Part shown: positions 47,825 through 56,864 of the stretch, piece by piece
Layout: each line of letters opens with the position of its first letter
How positions within the stretch are numbered: the first letter of the stretch is position 1
Origin: Parabacteroides gordonii MS-1 = DSM 23371
GTDB taxonomy: Bacteria; Bacteroidota; Bacteroidia; Bacteroidales; Tannerellaceae
Reading direction: 5' to 3'
Length of the DNA: 64,000 nucleotides
Assembly (NCBI RefSeq): GCF_000969825.1
Contig: NZ_KQ033919.1
Coordinates: 1,273,218-1,337,217, forward strand
Made by a program: the position numbers and the translations under genes
Notes under the pieces: generated by a model
Seen by the model: only the letters and a program-made list of their open reading frames with translations
Told to the model about the DNA's origin: nothing
Database searches by the model: none

Positions 47825-49672
47825 TCAGAAACTTTGCATATCACAGAGTCTCTTGTAATAACCGTCCAACGCCAGGAGTTCCTCATGACGGCCGCGTTCC
47901 ACAATCTCTCCTTCATGCATCACGCAGATCTCGTCGGCATTGCGGATGGTGGAAAGGCGGTGGGCAATCACAACGGTTGTCCTGTTACGCATCAGGTTCT
48001 CGAGGGCGTCCTGCACCAGGCGTTCCGACTCGGTATCCAGTGCCGAGGTCGCTTCATCCAGGATCAGGATCGGCGGGTTCTTCAGGATGGCACGGGCGAT
48101 ACTGATACGTTGGCGTTGTCCGCCGGACAGTTTGCCGCCACGGTCGCCGATATTCGTATTATAGCCTTCTTCGCTCGCCATAATAAATTCATGGGCATTT
48201 GCTATGCGGGCTGCTTCCTGCACCTGTTCCAAAGTAGCTCCTTCCACTCCGAAAGAGATATTATTGAAGAAGGTGTCGTTAAACAGGATCGCTTCCTGGT
48301 TTACATTACCCATCAGGCTGCGGAGATCGTAGAGAGTCGCTTCCCGGATATCCGTATCATCGATCGTGATAGAACCTTCAGTTACGTCATAAAAACGGGG
48401 TAACAAATCCACCAGCGTACTCTTTCCCGAACCGGACTGTCCGACAAGCGCCACCGTTTTACCTTTGGGAATGGTCAGGTCGATCCCTTTCAAGACCCAA
48501 TCATGCTGATACTTAAACCAGACGTTATTATATTTAATATGTTTATTCAGTTCAATCTTCTTAGGTTCAACCGGATCTTTAATATCACTTTCCGCTTTCA
48601 GTATCTTATCGATACGATCCATAGAAGCCAATCCTTTCTGGATTGCATATACCGATTTACTTAAGTCTTTGGCCGGGTTTATAATGCTGTAAAAGATAAC
48701 CAGATAGTAAATAAAGGTAGATGCATCTATCGAGCTATTGTTACTCAGGATAAGCGTACCGCCATACCAAAGGACGATCGCAATCGTTGCCGTCCCTAGA
48801 AACTCGCTCATCGGATGAGCCATCTGTTGCCGGCGGTAAATACGGTTGGTGGTACGACGGAACTCGTCGTTGCTGTTCTCAAAACGTGTCTGTATCTTCT
48901 TTTCTGCATTGAATGCTTTGATAATACGCAAGCCGCCCAAGGTCTCTTCTATCTGGCTCATCAAGCCACCCCACATTTGTTGCCCTTCCAGTGATTTGCG
49001 TTTCAGCTTCTTTCCGACCTGCCCCATGATATATCCGGCAACAGGGAGCAGGATCAGGACAAATACGGTCAGCTGCCAACTGATCACGATCATACCGATC
49101 AGATAGATAATGATCAGGATAGGGTTCTTGAACAACATATCCAGCGAACTCATGATAGAAGCTTCCACCTCATTCACATCCCCGGATACACGGGCGATGA
49201 TATCCCCTTTACGTTCTTCCGAGAAAAAGCCTAAAGAGAGTTCGGTTATTTTCTTATTGATCTGATTACGTATGTCCCTGACTACTCCTGTACGGATCGG
49301 TATCATGGTGAAGAAAGCCAGATACATGGTAGCCACTTTCAGGAAGGTTGCCACGATCAGGAAAGCTCCTAATATGATCAGGGTGAACGATCCCCCGTCT
49401 GTCTCTATCATGTCGCTTACAAACCAGAAGAAATTGTTCTTGATCAGTTCGGGAGTCGCTTTCCAGCTTTCCCACGTCCAGGGGTCGAATACCCAGTCTT
49501 TGTAGGTATAAATTTCATCGTTCAGCTTGAAAAGTATATTAAGTATCGGTATGATCAGTGCAAAGGAGAAAAGATTCAATATGGCTGATAATATATTGAA
49601 GACAATATTCAGTACCATATATCTCTTATAGGGAGGCACAAAACGCCTCAGTATACGCAGAAAATCTTTCAT
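47825..49672 (-). CDS. ABC exporter, MsbA-like (fused permease and ATPase)
   Basis: 615 residues: six-helix permease (1-~340) then the ATPase with Walker A GQSGSGKSTLVDLL, signature LSGGQRQRISIARA and Walker B ILILDEATSALD. Bacteroidales MsbA-type exporters move lipid A or other lipids; the substrate cannot be fixed from sequence. Transcribed away from the divergent lipoprotein gene. Confidence 0.92.
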   Translation of the reverse strand: MKDFLRILRRFVPPYKRYMVLNIVFNILSAILNLFSFALIIPILNILFKLNDEIYTYKDWVFDPWTWESWKATPELIKNNFFWFVSDMIETDGGSFTLIILGAFLIVATFLKVATMYLAFFTMIPIRTGVVRDIRNQINKKITELSLGFFSEERKGDIIARVSGDVNEVEASIMSSLDMLFKNPILIIIYLIGMIVISWQLTVFVLILLPVAGYIMGQVGKKLKRKSLEGQQMWGGLMSQIEETLGGLRIIKAFNAEKKIQTRFENSNDEFRRTTNRIYRRQQMAHPMSEFLGTATIAIVLWYGGTLILSNNSSIDASTFIYYLVIFYSIINPAKDLSKSVYAIQKGLASMDRIDKILKAESDIKDPVEPKKIELNKHIKYNNVWFKYQHDWVLKGIDLTIPKGKTVALVGQSGSGKSTLVDLLPRFYDVTEGSITIDDTDIREATLYDLRSLMGNVNQEAILFNDTFFNNISFGVEGATLEQVQEAARIANAHEFIMASEEGYNTNIGDRGGKLSGGQRQRISIARAILKNPPILILDEATSALDTESERLVQDALENLMRNRTTVVIAHRLSTIRNADEICVMHEGEIVERGRHEELLALDGYYKRLCDMQSF

Positions 49673-49740
49673 GTTTATTTAGTCGATTGGATTTGGCGCG
49701 CAAGTTACTCATAAAAAACAGGTGGTGCAACGTTTCGCCT

Positions 49741-49748
49741 TATCTTTG
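49741..49748 (+). promoter_or_regulatory. -7 box of the radical-SAM-associated lipoprotein gene
   Basis: TATCTTTG, 36 bp before the start codon. Confidence 0.55.
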
Positions 49749-49783
49749 CATCTAATAGATATAAAACAACAAACAAATACATT

Positions 49784-50275
49784 ATGGATAAAACATATCG
49801 TTTCTACCTATCGGTCTCCAATAGGATATTAGCCGGGTTACTCGCGCTTTTAGGTTTTTCAAATACCTCCTGCAGTCCTGTAGATGAATACGGAAGTCCC
49901 TATGCTACCTACGAAATAAAAGGGAAGGTTGTCAACGAAAAAGGGACAGCCATTCCTGATATGCAAGTCATCATCCCGGCACCGGATGCAGACAACGAAG
50001 AAGACCAGTTCATGTATCGCGACACACTATTAACTAACAGTACCGGTGAATTTAACAAACGGCTTGAAGTCAGTTCTTTCGGAGAAGACATCACCTTCAA
50101 AATAGCTACCCAAGACATCGACGGAGAAGCGAACGGCGGCTTATTTGAAGATACTGTAACTGAAGTTGCTTTCAAAAAGGAAGATCTGAAAGGAGGAGAT
50201 GGTAACTGGTATGCAGGTAATGCCAAGAAAGATGTAACCATCACGATGAAAAGAGATCCTTTGGTCTGTGACTGA
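49784..50275 (+). CDS. Radical-SAM-associated putative lipoprotein (TIGR04134 type)
   Basis: 163 residues. Signal peptide RILAGLLALLGFSNTSC with lipid-attached Cys30; the following SPVDEYGSPYATYEIKGKVV is the hallmark of the family that always accompanies a radical SAM/SPASM protein; then a Cna-B/CarboxypepD-like beta domain (VNEKGTAIPDMQVII ... STGEFNKRLEV). Presumed substrate or partner of the radical SAM enzyme downstream; the modification is unknown. Confidence 0.85.
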   Translation: MDKTYRFYLSVSNRILAGLLALLGFSNTSCSPVDEYGSPYATYEIKGKVVNEKGTAIPDMQVIIPAPDADNEEDQFMYRDTLLTNSTGEFNKRLEVSSFGEDITFKIATQDIDGEANGGLFEDTVTEVAFKKEDLKGGDGNWYAGNAKKDVTITMKRDPLVCD

Positions 50276-50307
50276 AGTAAGGACTCCCTGCATTATTTAA
50301 AGAACCA

Positions 50308-50339
50308 TTGGGAAGCATAAATAATATTTAATATCTTTG
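50308..50339 (+). promoter_or_regulatory. Promoter of the radical SAM gene
   Basis: TTG (50308-50310), 21-bp spacer, TATCTTTG (50332-50339), so the maturase gene can be transcribed apart from the lipoprotein gene. Confidence 0.7.
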
Positions 50340-50373
50340 CATATACACGCTAATAGAAAAAGATAACATTATA

Positions 50374-51444
50374 ATGGATAAACGTCCCGGATTTCGTAAA
50401 CGCATCGCCCTGGAGCTCTTCCGCAGTATCCGGAAGAACCGGGCCAAGCTACACGAACTACGCACACTCTTTTGGGAATGTACGCTTCGCTGCAACGCTT
50501 CCTGCCGCCATTGCGGTAGCGATTGCCATGTGTCGGCTGGCATGAAAGATATGCCGATGGAAGATTTTCTGAAAGTTGTAGACGATATCACTCCTTATGT
50601 AGAGCCTAATAAAGTACTGGTGATATTCACCGGAGGGGAAGCCCTCGTCCGTAAAGACATCGAAGTATGCGGTATGGAACTGTACCGCCGGGGTTATCCC
50701 TGGGGCATCGTCTCCAACGGGTTATTAATGACGCGCGAACGGCTGGATTCGTTACTGGCTTCCGGCCTGCACTCGGCAACGATCAGTCTCGACGGTTTCG
50801 AGGAAGCGCACAACTGGTTGCGACGCCATCCGAAGAGCTTCGAGAATGCGGTAAACGCCATCTGCATGCTGGCGGAAGAAAAAGAGATTGTCTGGGACGT
50901 GGTTACCTGCGTGAACCAGCAGAACTTCAAAGACCTGAAACTGTTCAAAGAGTTCCTGGTCGAGATGGGCGTAAAAAGGTGGCGCCTGTTCACCATCTTC
51001 CCCGTCGGACGGGCTGCCGAAGTGCCGGAACTGCAACTCAGCAACGAACAGTTCACCTGGATGCTGAACTTTATCCGTTACTGCCGGAAGGAAGGAAAGA
51101 TACATGTCAGCTATGGCTGCGAAGGGTTCCTGGGTAATTATGAAGCCGAAGTACGCGACTCGATCTTCCAGTGCAACGCCGGGATCAATACAGCTTCGGT
51201 ATTGGCCGACGGAAGTATTTCGGGATGTCCGAGCATCCGCGCCAATTTCCATCAGGGGAATATCTACAAAGATAAATTCATCAACGTATGAAATAATGAG
51301 TTCAAACCCTACCGCAACCGCGAATGGACGCGCAAAGGACAATGCGCCGACTGTAAAATGTTCAGGTACTGCGAGGGGAACGGCATGCACCTGTATGACG
51401 ACGAGGGCAATTTATTATTCTGCCATTATAACAGGATCGTATAA
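50374..51444 (+). pseudogene. Radical SAM/SPASM protein (TIGR04133 type) with an in-frame TGA
   Basis: The radical SAM core is intact: CNASCRHC (C40, C44, C47) and FTGGEALVRKDIE. At codon 306 the frame meets TGA (51289-51291), but the same frame then continues for 50 codons with the expected C-terminal SPASM cluster: NNEFKPYRNREW, CADCKMFRYCEGNGMH and NLLFCHYN, stopping at 51442-51444. Homologues have Trp at this place (FxxVWNNxFxPFR-like), so one TGG-to-TGA change has cut off the auxiliary Fe-S cysteines. The shortened product (305 residues) could still fold but should lack SPASM function. A sequencing error is the alternative. Confidence 0.85.
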
Positions 51445-51490
51445 TTTTTATATCTTTATCCCCCGATAAAACTTTTTAAACAGTATATAC

Positions 51491-53254
51491 ATGAAAAACT
51501 CTCTTATTCTCTGCGCCTTGCTCACGCTCGGCCCGGTTTGTTACGCGCAGCAATCTGTCAACAATCCTGTTACAGATTACATCGAACTGACCGACACCAA
51601 GCCACACGATAGTGAGGCTGTATGGAATAAAATAACAACTCCGACGCAATTAAGCTGGGCCAGTACCGACGTACGTTACCCGAAGTTGAGCATCCCCCAA
51701 GTGACCAAGAACTCCCGCTGGCAAGGCAAAGCCTGGAAAGGCGAACGTGTCAATGCACAGGCTGTGTTGTGGACAACCAACGACCTGTCGGATGCAACCA
51801 TCACGGTCAGCGACCTGAAAAACGGTTCCGCCGTCATCCCGTCATCTGCCATCACGACGAACTTTGTGCGCTACGTCATGACCGACGAGCTGAACAAAGA
51901 CCGTAAAGGCGGTTGCGGACATCGCGAAAACAAAGCGGAATGGGACTCTTCCGTCGTTGCCGACGTACTGGACATTGTAAAGATACGCGACATCGCCGCC
52001 CGTACCACACAGCCGATCTGGATGAACGTATGGGTACCGTCGGATGCACGTGCCGGAAAATACAAAGGGACGCTGACCGTTGAAGGTAAGAACTTCCAGC
52101 CGATGAAGTTGCAGGTCGAGATAGATGTACTGAACCGTACGCTGCCGGAACCGAAAGACTGGAAATTCCATCTGGACTTGTGGCAGAACCCATACTCTGT
52201 TGCCCGCTACTACAACGTTCCTCTCTGGAGCAAAGAACATTTCGACCTGATGCATCCGGTCATGAAGATGTTGGCGAACGCCGGACAACGTGCCATCACC
52301 ACCAGCATCATGCACAAACCCTGGGCCGGACAGACGGAAGACCATTACGACAGCATGGTGTTCCGCATGAAGAAGCTCGACGGTAGCTGGGAATTCGATT
52401 ATACGGTATTCGACAAATGGGTGGAATTCATGATGAACGAAGTGGGTATCAATGACCTGATCAGTTGCTACACCATGATCCCGTGGGCGCTTAGCTTCGA
52501 CTATTTCGACCAGGCCACCAATCGCGTCCTGTTTATCGAAGCCAAACCGGGTGATGCGGCTTATGCCGACTACTGGGGCTCTTTCCTAAAAGATTTCTCC
52601 CGCCACCTGCGTGAAAAAGGTTGGTTCGAAAAGACCGCTATCTCTATGGACGAACGTCCGTTAGAAGCGATGCAGGAAGCCATCAAGGTGATCAAGCAGG
52701 CTGACCCTGAATTCAAGATCACGCTGGCCGGCAATTATCATAAAGAGATACAAGGTGACCTGTATTACCTAAGTATCCCGTACGGCCACAAATTCCCGGA
52801 AGATGTGAAAGCCGAGCGCGACCGCAAAGGCCAAATCAGCACGGTTTATACCTGTTGTTCGGAAGCTTTCCCGAATACGTTTACCTTCTCCGACCCGGCC
52901 GAAGCACCGTGGACAATCGTGCATGCCGTTGCCGGAGGTTACGACGGTTACCTGCGTTGGGCTGTCAACAGCTGGACGGCCGATCCGTTGCGCGACTCCC
53001 GTTTCCGTACCTGGGCTGCCGGCGACACATACAGTATCTATCCGGGCCCGCGTAGCTCGATCCGTTTCGAACGTCTGGTAGAAGGTCTTCAGGATGCCGA
53101 AAAGATCCGTATCCTTCGCGAAGAGTTGAAAGGCGGTAAACTGGACAAGCTGAACAAAACGGTTGCCATGTTTACGCCGGAAGGATTGGCCGAGACACAG
53201 AAGTCGGCTACCGAGATGGTGAATGAGTTGGGTAAGGTGTTGAATTCGTTCTGA
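51491..53254 (+). CDS. DUF4091 glycoside-hydrolase-like protein
   Basis: 587 residues, signal peptide ending VCYAQQ. N-terminal beta domain (about 40-215: AQAVLWTTNDLSDATITVSDL), then a TIM-barrel-like region with DWKFHLDLWQNPYSVARYY, MDERPLEAMQEAIKVIK and YLRWAVNSWTADPLRDSRF, typical of DUF4091. Related proteins act on host or plant glycans; the reaction is not known. Its last 36 bp reappear at 55210-55245. Confidence 0.85.
   Translation: MKNSLILCALLTLGPVCYAQQSVNNPVTDYIELTDTKPHDSEAVWNKITTPTQLSWASTDVRYPKLSIPQVTKNSRWQGKAWKGERVNAQAVLWTTNDLSDATITVSDLKNGSAVIPSSAITTNFVRYVMTDELNKDRKGGCGHRENKAEWDSSVVADVLDIVKIRDIAARTTQPIWMNVWVPSDARAGKYKGTLTVEGKNFQPMKLQVEIDVLNRTLPEPKDWKFHLDLWQNPYSVARYYNVPLWSKEHFDLMHPVMKMLANAGQRAITTSIMHKPWAGQTEDHYDSMVFRMKKLDGSWEFDYTVFDKWVEFMMNEVGINDLISCYTMIPWALSFDYFDQATNRVLFIEAKPGDAAYADYWGSFLKDFSRHLREKGWFEKTAISMDERPLEAMQEAIKVIKQADPEFKITLAGNYHKEIQGDLYYLSIPYGHKFPEDVKAERDRKGQISTVYTCCSEAFPNTFTFSDPAEAPWTIVHAVAGGYDGYLRWAVNSWTADPLRDSRFRTWAAGDTYSIYPGPRSSIRFERLVEGLQDAEKIRILREELKGGKLDKLNKTVAMFTPEGLAETQKSATEMVNELGKVLNSF
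53219..53254 (+). repeat. 36-bp direct repeat, left copy (3' end of the DUF4091 gene)
   Basis: GTGAATGAGTT..GTAAGGTG.TGAATTC.TTCT.A; 31 of 36 positions match the copy at 55210-55245, where it is no longer part of a frame. Confidence 0.8.
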
Positions 53255-53273
53255 TACAACATTTACTGATATA

Positions 53274-53322
53274 GAAAAACGCTGATCGTTTATTTTCAAT
53301 AAATAAATTATCAGCGTTTTTT
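53274..53322. terminator. Bidirectional terminator
   Basis: AAAAACGCTGAT pairs with ATCAGCGTTTTT; A-run before and T-run after, serving the DUF4091 gene and the converging 312-residue gene. Confidence 0.9.
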
Positions 53323-53348
53323 ATGCTTGCCAGTCTGCATTATCCGGT

Positions 53349-54287
53349 TTAATCTCCCCCACCCCGTTTCATTCTCTTTGCCATTTTCACTCCTATATCG
53401 AAAAGGCTTTTAGGCTGTTCATCTTTCTTCATTTTATCCACATAGTCGCTCATCTTGTTCTGGAAGTCGATAATCTCGTCCCAGTTATCTACCATTTTAT
53501 CCATGATATCACGATCTTCCTTATTCATATCAGTTTTCGATAAAAATTTCAACAAATACTTTTTGGCTTTGTCGGGATCGGCATACATCTTCTTATATAA
53601 GGCCTGCCACAACTTCACATCCTTTTGGGCTTCCGGGAATTTTTGAAAATCTTTCCAGTAAGATTCTTCCTCATACACCTGGGCTTTATAGCGGCTCAGG
53701 TTTTCCTGGTCGAGAAAAGTGATGTAGACCACCATTTTGTCAATAAATTTCACCACCGACAGTCCTTGCGCCGAGATCAGGATCGTTTTCTCCTTCAGTT
53801 CTTCTTCCGTCCAGTTAGTAGGGCGGTAGTATACCTCTGTGCGGTCTTCATTCTTATACATATAATAAAGTGCAGGATGCATGCCAAGCAGATTGACCTG
53901 GTTGCAATCGAGGTAACGCTCTTTGTATCGTTGCAGGAAATGGTTGGAAATCCTTTGAATGTAGAAATCGGGCAGAATAGTCATAAAAAGGAAATCGACA
54001 TGCTCGCCACGGTGGAGAGGGAGATAGACAAAATAATTGACAAAAAGATTCCCGTCCGTTTTCGGACAATAGCCACCATTTACAAAGCAGACGCTCCATG
54101 TGTTCCGCGCCTTGGTACGGATCGTTTTCGTTTCCATCAGCGAATGAATCGCTCTGTGCTGCCCCGAATGGAGTTTGAGGTTATGGGCAAACTGTTCGAG
54201 CGCGATCTTGACTCTCATCCGTATCTCCAGAAAATCTTGATAGGCGGCCGCCCGCAATTCTTCGTCGGTCATGGAAGGTGTTATCAT
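53349..54287 (-). CDS. Hypothetical protein, 312 residues
   Basis: Not recognised. No signal peptide or membrane segment. The middle has HFLQRYKERYLDC and an acidic-aromatic C-terminal half (KMYADPDKAKKYLLKFLSKTDMNKEDRDIMDKMVDNWDE). The RxxxRY-type motif resembles proteins with a nuclease-like or HTH-adjacent helix, but there is not enough to assign it. Lies between the two 36-bp repeats, so it may belong to an inserted block. Confidence 0.7.
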   Translation of the reverse strand: MITPSMTDEELRAAAYQDFLEIRMRVKIALEQFAHNLKLHSGQHRAIHSLMETKTIRTKARNTWSVCFVNGGYCPKTDGNLFVNYFVYLPLHRGEHVDFLFMTILPDFYIQRISNHFLQRYKERYLDCNQVNLLGMHPALYYMYKNEDRTEVYYRPTNWTEEELKEKTILISAQGLSVVKFIDKMVVYITFLDQENLSRYKAQVYEEESYWKDFQKFPEAQKDVKLWQALYKKMYADPDKAKKYLLKFLSKTDMNKEDRDIMDKMVDNWDEIIDFQNKMSDYVDKMKKDEQPKSLFDIGVKMAKRMKRGGGD

Positions 54288-54394
54288 GGTGGTATAAGTT
54301 TAATATTAATGGGGTAAATGTACGAATATAAATTAAAACGAATCACTTCTGAAATATTTTAAAATGAATCCGACAAGATAATCATTTAATTATC

Positions 54395-54402
54395 TATCTT
54401 TG
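54395..54402 (+). promoter_or_regulatory. -7 box of the small-ORF/GNAT pair
   Basis: TATCTTTG, 31 bp before the first start codon. A -33 element is not obvious. Confidence 0.5.
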
Positions 54403-54433
54403 TGGCAAATCCATTCATTAAAAAAATAAGAAG

Positions 54434-54631
54434 ATGATACGAACCATACCAAATCCAGAAACTAGTCGCGAAGATGTCATTCGTTTTCGTGAAATGATGC
54501 GTAAATGTGTCAAAGGAGAATTTACGGTTATTGAAAAAGCGCAAATCCAAGACCGCAAGCAAGAAATGAAACGTGTTGAAAAAATTATTCGACGTAACAA
54601 TGGAGGAAAGAACCCTATTCTCGGATATTGA
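54434..54631 (+). CDS. Small charged protein, partner of the GNAT gene
   Basis: 65 residues: MIRTIPNPETSREDVIRFRE at the start, then a long charged helix (EKAQIQDRKQEMKRVEKIIRR) ending NNGGKNPILGY. Overlaps the downstream GNAT gene by 32 bp in another frame, the arrangement seen in toxin-antitoxin pairs. It is not of the ribbon-helix-helix kind usual for TacT antitoxins, so an antitoxin role is only inferred. Confidence 0.6.
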   Translation: MIRTIPNPETSREDVIRFREMMRKCVKGEFTVIEKAQIQDRKQEMKRVEKIIRRNNGGKNPILGY

Positions 54632-55184
54632 TTTTTCCATAAACCTTTTATCTGACCATGACGATTTATCCCCGTTTTTTTGTGGCTGTGAAGAACTGGA
54701 CTTCTTCTTTCATAAAGAAGTAAATTTGTGCGTTAAGTATAAATACGTTTCCACTTATTCTGTAAAAAACAAGGAAAATGATATACTGGCTCTATTTACA
54801 TTAGCCCATGACTCCGTCGTTTTTCAATCGTTGGAAGATAAAAATGATTTCGTTGAAGAATCATGCTGTATAATCGATAAAGAATATATTGAAACATTTG
54901 TTAGGCAGTCTGCTTTTCCGGCTATTAATATCGGACATCTGGCTGTCAGGCACGATGTACAAAGCAGGGGAATAGGTACTTTTGTTCTTAATTTTGTGAT
55001 CGGTACATTTATGGAATACAAAATGTCAGGCTGTCAGTTTATCACTGTCGATTCGTTGAACAATCCAGAAACAAACAGATTTTACTGCAAAAACGGATTC
55101 GTTAATCAGACTAACAGCGATTGTTTTAATCCTACAAGAAGAATGTATCTTCCTTTACGGATTTATCAAGAAGATTCTTTATAA
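54600..55184 (+). CDS. GNAT-family N-acetyltransferase (toxin-like)
   Basis: 194 residues from the ATG at 54600; a GTG at 54573 would add nine residues. Motif A is clear: INIGHLAVRHDVQSRGIGTFV (Q/R-x-x-G-x-G at QSRGIG), followed by VDSLNNPETNRFYCKNGFV, the usual GNAT end. TacT-type toxins that acetylate aminoacyl-tRNA look similar in size and layout; metabolite acetyltransferases are the alternative. Confidence 0.8.
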   Translation: MEERTLFSDIDFSINLLSDHDDLSPFFCGCEELDFFFHKEVNLCVKYKYVSTYSVKNKENDILALFTLAHDSVVFQSLEDKNDFVEESCCIIDKEYIETFVRQSAFPAINIGHLAVRHDVQSRGIGTFVLNFVIGTFMEYKMSGCQFITVDSLNNPETNRFYCKNGFVNQTNSDCFNPTRRMYLPLRIYQEDSL

Positions 55185-55209
55185 ACAGTTGATCTAAGCT
55201 TCCTGAAAG

Positions 55210-55245
55210 GTGAATGAGTTTAGTAAGGTGGTGAATTCATTCTTA
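55210..55245 (+). repeat. 36-bp direct repeat, right copy
   Basis: Diverged copy of 53219-53254, the last codons of the DUF4091 gene, now without a frame. The two copies bracket about 2 kb holding the 312-residue gene and the small-ORF/GNAT pair. Confidence 0.8.
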
Positions 55246-55319
55246 TATTTCATCGCTATATATATTATTAGGACGCTCTCCATTACGGTTTCTTAGGCAT
55301 CTCGTGCCATATTGAGAAT

Positions 55320-55430
55320 ATGACAAAGAAGGCTATTACAAGGAAAAATCCTCTAATGCCGTTTGTTGGCAAGAAATTAAAGAAAAACAGCGGCGGAGGC
55401 GGCGAAGATGATCGGCCGGTGATAGAATAA
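55320..55430 (+). CDS. 36-residue microprotein with the HU-like acidic tail
   Basis: MTKKAITRKNPLMPFVGKKL, then KKNSGGGGEDDRPVIE and a TAA. The basic first half has no recognised family. The last nine residues GEDDRPVIE equal the end of the HU-like protein at 2920-3372, yet eight of these nine codons differ, all synonymously. The frame could be a stand-alone gene or the worn-down end of another HU-like gene. No clear promoter was found. Confidence 0.5.
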   Translation: MTKKAITRKNPLMPFVGKKLKKNSGGGGEDDRPVIE

Positions 55431-55489
55431 AGCAAAGTGACTTCCGCGACCGTTGGTTGCAGAATTACGTTCTACATCTGTAGAAATAA

Positions 55490-55525
55490 AAAAAGAGATG
55501 CCGTAGTAGCATCTCTTTTTTTTAT
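55490..55525. terminator. Bidirectional terminator before der
   Basis: GAGATGC-CGTAGTA-GCATCTC followed by a run of T, with an A-run before; serves der (converging) and the + side. Confidence 0.92.
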
Positions 55526-55526
55526 C

Positions 55527-56840
55527 TTATTTCTCCCGAACAAATATATTAATCGGTGTCCCTGTGAAATCCCAGTTATCACGGATCTTGTTTTCGAGGA
55601 AGCGTTTGTAAGGTTCCTTGATCCATTGAGGTAGGTTGGCGAAGAATACGAACGAAGGAACTGAGCCTGCAGGAAGCTGGGTGATGTATTTGATCTTGAT
55701 ATACTTTCCTTTCCATGCGGGGGGCGGATAGTTCTCGATGATCGGCAACATGATCTCGTTCAGTTTGGCTGTCGGGATACGTTTCTTGCGGTTGTCGTAT
55801 ACCTCCTTGGCCGTTTCGAGCACCTTCAGGATACGTTGCTTGGTCAATGCCGAAATGAACAGGATAGGGAAGTCGGTAAACGGTGCCAGACGTTCGCGGA
55901 TCGCATTCGTATAGCTGTCGATCACCTTCTGGCTCTTATCCTCTACCAGATCCCATTTGTTTACACATACGACCAATCCTTTTTTATTCTTCTGAACCAA
56001 AGAGAAAATGTTCAAGTCCTGGCTTTCGATACCACGCGTGGCATCCACCATCAACACGCAAACATCCGAGTTTTCAATGGCACGGATCGAACGGATCACC
56101 GAATAGTATTCCAGGTCTTCATTAACCTTTCCTTTCTTACGGATACCGGCTGTATCTACCAGATAGAAATTTAAACCGAATTTATTGTATTTGGTATAGA
56201 TCGAATCGCGGGTCGTTCCGGCAATATCGGTCACGATATGACGGTCTTCACCGATAAACGCATTGATCAAAGATGATTTACCTGCATTCGGACGGCCGAT
56301 AACGGCAATACGGGGCAACTCTTCTTCCAATTCTTCATTTGCTTCTTCCGGAAGGATCTCAATGATCTTATCCAACAAATCACCGGTGTTTGATCCGTTG
56401 ATAGCCGATACACAGAAAGGATCGCCTAGCCCGAATGAATAGAACTCGGCCGAAGAAGCGTGCAGTTCAAAGTTATCCGCTTTGTTGGCTACCACGATGA
56501 CCGGCTTTTTATTGCGGCGCAGTATTTTTGCGACTTCAACATCCAGATCCGTAATACCATTCAGTACATCTACCACAAACAAAATCACATCCGCTTCATC
56601 CAAAGCGACCTGTACCTGTTTGTTTATCTCTTCTTCAAAAACATCATCCGAATTAATTACCCATCCGCCGGTGTCAATCAGCGAAAACTCTTTACCAATC
56701 CAGTCCACTTTGCCGTACTGACGGTCGCGGGTTGTCCCTGCTTCCTCGTTCACGATGGCCTGACGCGATTGGGTCAGACGATTGAACAGGGTGGACTTTC
56801 CTACGTTGGGCCTACCAACTATTGCTACAATATTTCCCAT
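55527..56840 (-). CDS. der: Ribosome-assembly GTPase Der (EngA)
   Basis: 437 residues with two GTPase domains: GRPNVGKST / DTGGW / NKAD and GRPNAGKSS / DTAGI / NKWD, then a KH-like C-terminal domain. Needed for 50S assembly. Downstream of era in one transcription unit. Confidence 0.97.
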   Translation of the reverse strand: MGNIVAIVGRPNVGKSTLFNRLTQSRQAIVNEEAGTTRDRQYGKVDWIGKEFSLIDTGGWVINSDDVFEEEINKQVQVALDEADVILFVVDVLNGITDLDVEVAKILRRNKKPVIVVANKADNFELHASSAEFYSFGLGDPFCVSAINGSNTGDLLDKIIEILPEEANEELEEELPRIAVIGRPNAGKSSLINAFIGEDRHIVTDIAGTTRDSIYTKYNKFGLNFYLVDTAGIRKKGKVNEDLEYYSVIRSIRAIENSDVCVLMVDATRGIESQDLNIFSLVQKNKKGLVVCVNKWDLVEDKSQKVIDSYTNAIRERLAPFTDFPILFISALTKQRILKVLETAKEVYDNRKKRIPTAKLNEIMLPIIENYPPPAWKGKYIKIKYITQLPAGSVPSFVFFANLPQWIKEPYKRFLENKIRDNWDFTGTPINIFVREK

Positions 56841-56864
56841 AAATCTCTTTTCTGTATGCTGTTA

